A stretch of 5,038 bases of DNA. It comes from an uncultured Sphingomonadaceae bacterium (GTDB lineage Bacteria; Pseudomonadota; Alphaproteobacteria; Sphingomonadales; Sphingomonadaceae). The position numbers and the translations under genes are program-made. This document shows, piece by piece, positions 1-5,038 of this stretch (position 1 is its first letter; the number at the start of each line of letters is the position of its first letter). The notes beneath the pieces were generated by a model. The model was not told the DNA's origin and did no database searches. It worked only from the letters and a program-made list of their open reading frames with translations. The stretch lies in the NCBI GenBank assembly GCA_937920575.1, contig CAKZSF010000088.1, positions 1 through 5,038 on the forward strand, given 5' to 3'.

Positions 1-99
1 CCGCAATTCGGTTTGATAATTGTGGTATGGCGCACGTTTCGCAACTGCGCTGCCAGTTGGCGGCATGTAAGCTCCACTGGTTCCGGAAAGACGGCTCAT
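1..99 (-). CDS. ftsW: Probable FtsW, septal peptidoglycan polymerase (SEDS family), N-terminal fragment
   Basis: Only the first 33 codons are visible; the gene runs off the left edge. The ATG at 99-97 overlaps the murD stop as ATGA, and a GGGGAG ribosome binding site sits 9 bases upstream at 109-114. The visible peptide starts MSRLSGTSGAYMPPTG and ends in NYQTELR. It is hydrophilic, with several basic residues and no membrane segment, as expected for the cytoplasmic tail before the first transmembrane helix of FtsW. No catalytic residue is in view, so the call rests mainly on position directly after murD, where ftsW lies in classical dcw clusters, and on resemblance to remembered alphaproteobacterial FtsW N-termini. 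FtsW polymerises glycan strands from lipid II with its partner PBP3 (FtsI) at the division site. A second candidate start lies at 66-64. Another dcw gene such as murG is possible but less likely. Confidence 0.75.
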   Translation of the reverse strand, partial: MSRLSGTSGAYMPPTGSAVAKRAPYHNYQTELR

Positions 100-1457
100 G
101 CGGCTTCGCTCCCCATACCATCATCCAGATGCGGAACATGATCACCGCCCACCAAGGCTGCACCAATGCGTTTGAAGTCGTTTCCGCGTGCTTCAAAATC
201 GGTGAATTGGTCAAAACTGGCACAGGCTGGAGAGAGCAGCACGATATCACCCGGCTTCGCAGCTTTCATCGCGCGCTTGGTCGCCTCGCTCAGCAACTCG
301 CAAGTTTCGACGCGCACTCTGCCTTCCAGCTCGCGCGCGAACATCGGGCCCGCTTCGCCAATCGTGTAAGCCGCCGCGACATTGCCCAGATGGTCGGCGC
401 AATCGGCCAGCCCGTCTTCCTTGGGCAGGCCGCCAACGATCCAGTGAATGCGCGGGTGCGGCTGCGGCGGGAATGCGGCCAAGGCGGGCGCAGTGGACGC
501 CGTGTTGGTCGCCTTGCTGTCATTGTAAACCGCAACGCCATCGAAACTGCCAAGCCACTCCATCCGGTGAGCAAGGCCGCGGAAGCTTGCGAGCCCCGCC
601 ATCCATTGCTCCTCAGAAAGCCCCAGCTCCTCAACAAGTGCGACCGCTATCGCAGTGTTTTCCAGATTGTGCGGACCTTGCAGCGATGGCCATTGATGTT
701 GAAGCGGCGCAATCCGCGCTCTGTTGGCCGCAACAGCGCTTGTGGCCGGGCGGCGCGCTTGTTCACGCTGAAGGATTGCTTGGCTCGGTTCGTCAGCCGC
801 CCCGCACACTGCAAAGCTGTCTGCCGACTGCATTGCAAACAGCCGCGCTTTTGACGACGCGTAAGCCTCAAATCCGGCATAGCGATCCAAGTGATCCGGC
901 GTGATGTTCGTCAACGCCGCGACATCGCAATCGAGCGAATGCGTAATATCGATTTGATAGCTCGACAGCTCCAGCACATACACACCGCCAGCCGGCAACG
1001 GCTCCTCACCCAGAATGGGCAATCCGATGTTACCCGCCATGCGCGTTTGCATCCCGGCATGCCTCAGCAGATGATCGACCAGCGCCGTTGTGGTCGATTT
1101 GCCGTTCGTTCCGGTGATGCCAACAACGCGGTGCTTTGGCAGCGATTCCCGCGCCATCGCAAACAGTTCTATATCGCCTATGATGGGCACGCCCGCCTGC
1201 TTAGCGCGCTCTGTGATCGGATGCGTGTTCAGCGGAACGCCCGGCGACACGACGATGGCATCAAAGCCCGCCAGATCAATCTCGAGCGGATCAGCCAGCG
1301 TTGCGCGACCTGCCAGCTTGTCGCGCGCGACGTCCTGACGATCCCAAGCGGTCACCAACGCTCCGCTATCCAGCAGTGCCTCAGCCGCCGCCAAGCCAGA
1401 ACGCGCCAGGCCAAGAATGGCGAAGCGTTTTCCAGAGAAGGCAGAGCTGGTGATCAT
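96..1457 (-). CDS. murD: UDP-N-acetylmuramoylalanine--D-glutamate ligase MurD
   Basis: Cytoplasmic ATP-dependent ligase that adds D-glutamate to UDP-MurNAc-L-Ala, the second amino acid of the peptidoglycan stem. The protein is 453 residues, within the family's normal range. In order: an N-terminal Rossmann-like UDP-binding domain (GLARSG 16-21, VVSPGVP 69-75); a central ATPase domain with P-loop GITGTNGKSTT (113-123), ELSSYQ (163-168), TNITPDHLDRY (183-193) and Lys203 in SSKARLF, the position of the carbamylated lysine; then HNLENTAIA (263-271) and AHRMEW (296-301). The C-terminal domain has NDSKATN (312-318) and LLSPACASFDQF (407-418), which contact ATP and the glutamate substrate in E. coli MurD. 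The ATG at 1457 is the only sensible start: the mraY stop codon is in frame just 9 bases upstream. Its ribosome binding site is weak (AAGG at 1470-1473, 12 bases away), so it may rely on ribosomes finishing mraY. All key motifs are present. Confidence 0.98.
   Translation of the reverse strand: MITSSAFSGKRFAILGLARSGLAAAEALLDSGALVTAWDRQDVARDKLAGRATLADPLEIDLAGFDAIVVSPGVPLNTHPITERAKQAGVPIIGDIELFAMARESLPKHRVVGITGTNGKSTTTALVDHLLRHAGMQTRMAGNIGLPILGEEPLPAGGVYVLELSSYQIDITHSLDCDVAALTNITPDHLDRYAGFEAYASSKARLFAMQSADSFAVCGAADEPSQAILQREQARRPATSAVAANRARIAPLQHQWPSLQGPHNLENTAIAVALVEELGLSEEQWMAGLASFRGLAHRMEWLGSFDGVAVYNDSKATNTASTAPALAAFPPQPHPRIHWIVGGLPKEDGLADCADHLGNVAAAYTIGEAGPMFARELEGRVRVETCELLSEATKRAMKAAKPGDIVLLSPACASFDQFTDFEARGNDFKRIGAALVGGDHVPHLDDGMGSEAA
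109..114 (-). promoter_or_regulatory. Ribosome binding site of ftsW
   Basis: GGGGAG on the minus strand lies inside the last codons of murD, 9 bases before the ATG at 99-97. It supports the start that overlaps the murD stop and suggests coupled translation of the two genes. Confidence 0.55.
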
Positions 1458-1466
1458 GCGCAGTTG

Positions 1467-2537
1467 TTACCTTAGCTTGAGTGTCGCGAGCCCAATCAAA
1501 GCGAGCACAATCGACACGATCCAAAAGCGGATCACGACGGTGCTTTCGCTCCAGCCGAGCTGTTCGAAATGGTGATGGATTGGCGCCATGCGGAACACGC
1601 GTTTACCGGTGCGTTTGAACCAGAACACTTGAATGATGACCGATAGCGCCTCGAACACAAACAGCCCGCCAACGATGGCGAGCACAATCTCGTGGTGCGA
1701 AGCAACAGCAATCGCGCCCAAGGCACCACCCAAGGCGAGGCTGCCGGTATCGCCCATAAACACCGCAGCAGGCGGCGCGTTGAACCACAGGAAGGCCAGC
1801 CCCGCGCCCATGATTGCAGCGCAGAACACTGCCAGCTCACCCGCGCCCGGAACATGCGGAATTCCGAGATATTCGGAAAAGTCGACCCGCCCCGCGAGAT
1901 AGCAGATCAAGGCAAAGGTGCCCGCTGCAATGACGACAGGCATGGTCGCTAGCCCGTCCAGCCCGTCAGTCAGGTTCACCGCATTGCCCGCGCCCACGAT
2001 CACAAAGGCGGCAAACACATAATAGAACGGCCCCAGCGGAATCGAGCGATCCGACAGGAACGGGATGTACAGGTTCGTGTTGATCTGGCTGACGATGATA
2101 TAGGCTGCGATCCCCGCGACAATGAATTCAAGCAGCAAGCGAACCCGCCCTGAAACACCGCGGTGGCTGTTCTTTGAGACTTTGTCGTAGTCATCCATAA
2201 ACCCGATCACGCCAAAGCCGATGGTTACGGCCAAGCATGCCCAGACAAACGGGCTGCTCAAGTCCATCCACAGCAGCAACGCAACGACGAGCGAGATGAG
2301 AATCATCAGCCCGCCCATTGTGGGCGTGCCGCGTTTGGCGAGGTGCGTTTGCGGGCCGTCCTCTCGGATCGGTTGCCCTTTGCCTTGACGCACGCGGAGC
2401 ATGTTGATGAAGCGCGGCCCGATAATCAGGCCTATGATCAGGGCCGTCATCAGCGTCGCTCCAAACCGGAAAGTTTGATAGCGAACGAGATTCAGAATCC
2501 CTTCAAATTCGAGCCATTGCGCGATTAAATAGAGCAT
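1467..2537 (-). CDS. mraY: Phospho-N-acetylmuramoyl-pentapeptide-transferase MraY (lipid I synthase)
   Basis: Integral inner-membrane enzyme that transfers phospho-MurNAc-pentapeptide from its UDP carrier to undecaprenyl phosphate, giving lipid I and UMP. It is the first membrane step of peptidoglycan synthesis and the target of tunicamycin and the muraymycin-type antibiotics. The 356-residue length is typical. Family signatures are all present: [10 protein letters not shown] (68-77), GFMDDYDK with the Asp pair 115/116, [13 protein letters not shown] (185-197, Asp191), [15 protein letters not shown] (around 253-266, Asp263) and the histidine motif APIHHHFE (318-325). About ten hydrophobic segments can be read, near 21-40, 72-91, 96-114, 132-151, 170-188, 199-216, 234-252, 264-281, 286-305 and 333-352, matching the known ten-helix fold. 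The ATG directly follows the murF stop and has a strong ribosome binding site in the murF tail. The N-terminus MLYLIAQW matches the form I recall from Sphingomonadales. Confidence 0.99.
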   Translation of the reverse strand: MLYLIAQWLEFEGILNLVRYQTFRFGATLMTALIIGLIIGPRFINMLRVRQGKGQPIREDGPQTHLAKRGTPTMGGLMILISLVVALLLWMDLSSPFVWACLAVTIGFGVIGFMDDYDKVSKNSHRGVSGRVRLLLEFIVAGIAAYIIVSQINTNLYIPFLSDRSIPLGPFYYVFAAFVIVGAGNAVNLTDGLDGLATMPVVIAAGTFALICYLAGRVDFSEYLGIPHVPGAGELAVFCAAIMGAGLAFLWFNAPPAAVFMGDTGSLALGGALGAIAVASHHEIVLAIVGGLFVFEALSVIIQVFWFKRTGKRVFRMAPIHHHFEQLGWSESTVVIRFWIVSIVLALIGLATLKLR

Positions 2538-4010
2538 TCAGCCTTCCTTGGCCGTGAAATGGGCGACGAGTTTGCCAAGCCCGACAGAATTGGAACCTTT
2601 CACGAGGATAGCATCCCCGCCATTGATCCCGTATTCTTGCAGCTTGGCGATGGCCTCATCAGGGTTGTCGCAATGCGTGAAGCCACCGGACATGCCAAGC
2701 TCATCACTGGTCGCTTTCCCCAATTGCCCACGCAGTTCGGTCGCCAGGTGTTTCATGTTCGATCCGACGAGGATCGCATGGTCTACTTTCGCGTCTGCCA
2801 GCAATTCGGCAAGCTGACGATGGAAACGGGCAGCGAAATCGCCCAATTCCCCCATCTCGCCCAGCACCGCAACGCGGCGTGCCGCTGGGGTTTGGCCCAA
2901 CTGCGCCAGCGTGGCCCGCATAGAGGCAGGGTTGGCGTTGTAACTCTCGTCGATCAGCAAGGCATTGCCACCGGGCGCTGCGATCCGGTGCCGCGCGCCG
3001 CGGCCTTTCAAACCGCCCATTTCAGCCAGCGCGAGACCCGCTGCACCCAGATCACCGCCAGCGGCCTTAACCGCAGCCATGACTGCCAAAGAATTTGAAA
3101 TCCAATGCTCGCCCGGTTCGGCGACTGTGTAGCAAAGGCGCGTGCCAGCAATGTCCGCTGTGACCAGCGATCCACCAGCAGCATTGGGCAACGCGTCGAG
3201 CAAGCGACAATCCGCCGCCGAATCCGCGCCGAACGCGAGAATATCTGCCCCGCAATTCTTCGCCTCGTCGCGCAATTGTTCGAAATGCGGGCTATCAGCA
3301 GGGATCACGGCAACACCGCCGCTCACTATCCCTTCGAAGATCTCAGCCTTGGCTGCTGTGATCGCCTCCATCGAACCAAGATTTTCGATATGCGCGGGCG
3401 CAATGGTGGTGATCACCGCGACATCAGGACGAACTTGCGCGGTGAGCGCGGAGATTTCGTTCGCATGGTTCATGCCCATTTCGAACACGCCATATTCGCT
3501 GTAGCCCGGCATCCGCGACAGGCTGAGCGGGACACCAACATGGTTGTTGTAACTGCGCACAGAACGATGCGCTGCACCCCGGCTTGCACGATCAAGCGAT
3601 GCAAAGATCGCTTCCTTCACGCCTGTCTTGCCGACTGAGCCAGTTACGCCGATGATCTTGCCCGAAACACGCTCCCGCGCGGCCTTGGCCAGGGCCTCCA
3701 GCGCAGCAAATGTATTGTCCACCAACACATGGGGTTGAAGCACAGGGCGATCCACGATTGCCGCTGCTGCGCCATTGGCGAAGGCTTTGTCGAGGAACAC
3801 ATGGCCGTCGGATTGCTCTCCGCGCAGCGCAAAGAACAGATCGCCGCTCACGACATCGCGCGAGTCGATATCGACACCGGACACCTGAAAGTCGCCGCTT
3901 GCCTTGCCCCCTGTGGCTTCGGCAATCGCCTGCGCATCCCACAGCGCAAGGCCAAGCGGCACGCTTTCTTGCGCCGGCCATTGCAACAAGGCTGGATGAG
4001 TCGCCATCAT
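2538..4010 (-). CDS. murF: UDP-N-acetylmuramoyl-tripeptide--D-alanyl-D-alanine ligase MurF
   Basis: Cytoplasmic ATP-dependent ligase that joins D-Ala-D-Ala to UDP-MurNAc-tripeptide, giving the pentapeptide used by MraY. The protein is 490 residues, slightly longer than the usual 450-470. Visible motifs: DSR (49-51) in the UDP-binding domain; P-loop GVTGSVGKTG (121-130); NNHVGVPLSL (155-164); EMGMN (177-181); TIAPAHIENLGS (202-213); Lys221 in AKAEIF, the expected carbamylated lysine; DESYNANPASM (354-364); LGEMGELG (383-390); and KGSNSVGLG (471-479) in the C-terminal domain. The start is chosen at the first of two tandem ATG codons (4010-4008 and 4007-4005), 4 bases after the murE stop and 10 bases after AGAAGGG. 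An in-frame ATG at 4097 would add 29 residues read through the murE tail in another frame and is rejected. The first 22 or so residues precede the usual family start. The TGA stop touches the mraY ATG. Confidence 0.98.
   Translation of the reverse strand: MMATHPALLQWPAQESVPLGLALWDAQAIAEATGGKASGDFQVSGVDIDSRDVVSGDLFFALRGEQSDGHVFLDKAFANGAAAAIVDRPVLQPHVLVDNTFAALEALAKAARERVSGKIIGVTGSVGKTGVKEAIFASLDRASRGAAHRSVRSYNNHVGVPLSLSRMPGYSEYGVFEMGMNHANEISALTAQVRPDVAVITTIAPAHIENLGSMEAITAAKAEIFEGIVSGGVAVIPADSPHFEQLRDEAKNCGADILAFGADSAADCRLLDALPNAAGGSLVTADIAGTRLCYTVAEPGEHWISNSLAVMAAVKAAGGDLGAAGLALAEMGGLKGRGARHRIAAPGGNALLIDESYNANPASMRATLAQLGQTPAARRVAVLGEMGELGDFAARFHRQLAELLADAKVDHAILVGSNMKHLATELRGQLGKATSDELGMSGGFTHCDNPDEAIAKLQEYGINGGDAILVKGSNSVGLGKLVAHFTAKEG
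2542..2549 (-). promoter_or_regulatory. Ribosome binding site of mraY inside the murF 3' end
   Basis: AAGGAAGG on the minus strand is the best Shine-Dalgarno match in the window; its AAGGA core lies 7 bases before the mraY ATG. It overlaps the last murF codons (Ala-Lys-Glu-Gly-stop), so the codons that end MurF also position ribosomes for mraY. Confidence 0.75.
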
Positions 4011-4014
4011 CTGC

Positions 4015-5038
4015 TCAATTCCCTTCTGCCGCGGCGCACTCGCGCGCCACTTCAACATCATCGAACGGCAAGATGCGTTGCTGCTCACCCGATCCAATGA
4101 TCTGTCCTGTTTCGTGTCCTTTGCCCGCGATCAGCACGATGTCGTCGGGCTGAGCCATGGCAATTCCTGCCGCGATCGCTTCTCGCCGATCGCCGATTTC
4201 CTGAGCATTTGCTGCCTGCGTCATAATCGCCTGCCTGATCACCGCCGGATCTTCGCCGCGCGGATTGTCATCGGTCACTATAACCACATCTGAACCGTCA
4301 GACGCCGCCTTGCCCATTGGGCCGCGTTTGCCTTCATCGCGATCACCGCCAGCACCGAAGATGGTGATCAATCGCCCTGCTACATGGGGGCGCAACGCCT
4401 CTATCGCGGCGCTCAGCGCATCAGGCGTATGGGCATAATCGATATAGACCGGCGCGCCGGTTTGCGTGATCGCGGCGCGCTCCAAACGCCCGCGTACCGG
4501 CTGAAGCCGCGCCACAGCATCGAACACGCGCGCAGGATCGCTGCCAGTGCAAATCGCCAGACCCGCTGCGACCAGCGCATTGGCTGCTTGATAAGCGCCG
4601 ATTAACGGTAGTGAAATCGACTTTTCCTCGCCCTGGTAGGCGATGGCCAAGTCCTGCCCAAGCCGTGTTGGCTGGCGCTTCACAAGTCGCAAACCGTCTG
4701 CGTCAATTGCCTCACCTTCGCCCGCAAGCATGACTTTTAGGCCGCGCTTTGTCGCGTGCTCAGCCGCGCGCTGCGACCAATCGTCATGGAGCCAGACAAC
4801 GGCGCTCCCACCATCTGCCACAACCTCGTCAAACAGCCGCATTTTGGCGGAGAAATAGTCCTCCATATCGGCATGATAGTCGAGGTGATCGCGGCTGAGA
4901 TTGGTGAAGGCTCCGGCATTCACAGCCAGCCCTTCATTGCGATATTGCGATAGGCCGTGGCTCGAAGCTTCATAGGCGACATGCGACACGCCTTCGCGCG
5001 CCAGGCCGGACATGTTGGACAGGAATGTCACAATGTCG
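4015..5038 (-). CDS. murE: UDP-N-acetylmuramoyl-L-alanyl-D-glutamate--2,6-diaminopimelate ligase MurE, C-terminal part
   Basis: Cytoplasmic ATP-dependent ligase that adds meso-diaminopimelate to UDP-MurNAc-L-Ala-D-Glu. About 340 codons are visible; the frame stays open to the right edge, so roughly 150 N-terminal residues, including the UDP-binding domain and the P-loop, are outside. The GTG at 5031-5029 is an internal valine (context [11 protein letters not shown]), not a start. Numbering from that valine: EASSHGL (21-27), [11 protein letters not shown] (43-53), Lys63 in AKMRLF (carbamylated lysine position), NALVAAGLA (151-159), GRLER (181-185), [10 protein letters not shown] (197-206), [16 protein letters not shown] (225-240), DNPR (255-258, bases 4258-4269) and GKGHE (303-307). 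DNPR with GKGHE is the signature of meso-DAP-adding MurE; lysine-adding enzymes differ at the arginine. The visible part is intact, ends in TGA and is followed after 4 bases by murF. Confidence 0.98.
   Translation of the reverse strand, partial: DIVTFLSNMSGLAREGVSHVAYEASSHGLSQYRNEGLAVNAGAFTNLSRDHLDYHADMEDYFSAKMRLFDEVVADGGSAVVWLHDDWSQRAAEHATKRGLKVMLAGEGEAIDADGLRLVKRQPTRLGQDLAIAYQGEEKSISLPLIGAYQAANALVAAGLAICTGSDPARVFDAVARLQPVRGRLERAAITQTGAPVYIDYAHTPDALSAAIEALRPHVAGRLITIFGAGGDRDEGKRGPMGKAASDGSDVVIVTDDNPRGEDPAVIRQAIMTQAANAQEIGDRREAIAAGIAMAQPDDIVLIAGKGHETGQIIGSGEQQRILPFDDVEVARECAAAEGN
4021..4027 (-). promoter_or_regulatory. Ribosome binding site of murF
   Basis: AGAAGGG on the minus strand sits in the last codons of murE, 10 bases before the first ATG of the tandem pair (13 before the second). 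It favours 4010 as the murF start over the upstream in-frame ATG at 4097. Confidence 0.5.

Larger units (their letters stand above)
1..5038 (-). other. dcw cluster segment (murE-murF-mraY-murD-ftsW), one probable operon
   Basis: Five genes on the minus strand follow the conserved dcw order seen in many bacteria. The junctions are very tight: 4 bases between murE and murF, none between murF and mraY, 9 between mraY and murD, and a 4-base ATGA overlap between murD and the next gene. This supports a single transcript and translational coupling (inference). The plus strand carries only shadow reading frames. No promoter or terminator can be placed, because no non-coding stretch is longer than 9 bases; the driving promoter should lie to the right of the window. 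Confidence 0.93.

Noticed and set aside
27..854. Long plus-strand open frame (275 codons) opposite murD and ftsW
   Set aside because: It lies almost wholly antisense to intact murD, is rich in Arg, Cys and His as GC-rich shadow frames are, and shows no recognisable domain. Its complement explains it fully.
891..1475. Plus-strand open frame (194 codons) opposite the murD 5' half
   Set aside because: Shadow of the murD coding strand: arginine- and glutamine-rich, no motif, no independent support.
2559..3638. Two plus-strand open frames (2559-3098 and 3105-3638) opposite murF
   Set aside because: Both are antisense to conserved MurF motifs and have low-plausibility composition. Their head-to-tail arrangement reflects stop-codon depletion in GC-rich DNA, not an antisense operon.
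4011..4097. Upstream in-frame ATG for murF at 4097, giving 519 residues
   Set aside because: It would overlap murE by 83 bases in another frame, and the extra residues ([12 protein letters not shown]...) look like murE read out of frame. The start at 4010 has correct spacing and a ribosome binding site.
4448..4461. Perfect 14-base palindrome (accggcgcgccggt) in murE
   Set aside because: It lies within conserved coding sequence before the [10 protein letters not shown] motif, is very GC-rich, and has no loop or T-run to act as a terminator. Chance and codon constraint are enough to explain it.
5029..5031. GTG as a possible start of the murE reading frame
   Set aside because: It falls in the middle of a conserved MurE region just before EASSHGL, and the frame continues open to the window edge. 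It is an internal valine codon.
1..5038. Search by eye for tRNA, CRISPR repeats, insertion sequences, riboswitches, terminators or a novel system
   Set aside because: Nearly every base belongs to a conserved dcw gene. I saw no repeat array, inverted terminal repeat, hairpin with T-run or foreign composition, so nothing supports such a feature.

Overview
The whole window is a piece of a division and cell wall (dcw) gene cluster, read on the minus strand. In transcription order (right to left) it holds murE (5' end off the right edge), murF, mraY, murD and the first 33 codons of a gene that is probably ftsW (running off the left edge). This is the classical dcw order. The proteins point to a Gram-negative alphaproteobacterium, most likely Sphingomonadales (Erythrobacter/Sphingomonas-like): the MraY N-terminus, the MurF KGSN motif and the fairly high GC content all fit. 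The MurE DNPR motif predicts meso-diaminopimelate peptidoglycan. The taxonomic call is from memory of these families, not from a search.

Layout: murE 4015-5038 (partial), 4-base gap, murF 2538-4010, no gap, mraY 1467-2537, 9-base gap, murD 96-1457, 4-base ATGA overlap, ftsW 1-99 (partial). There is no intergenic stretch longer than 9 bases, so I see no room for an intergenic promoter or terminator. The genes are probably one polycistronic, translationally coupled unit whose promoter lies upstream of murE, outside the window.

Pathway: MurD adds D-Glu to UDP-MurNAc-L-Ala, MurE adds meso-DAP, and MurF adds D-Ala-D-Ala to complete the UDP-MurNAc-pentapeptide. MraY transfers this to undecaprenyl phosphate at the inner membrane, making lipid I. 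FtsW is the SEDS glycan polymerase that uses the later lipid II at the division septum.

All complete genes are intact with their key catalytic motifs. I found no mobile element, RNA gene, CRISPR array or undescribed system. The findings below are small architectural points and are scored low.
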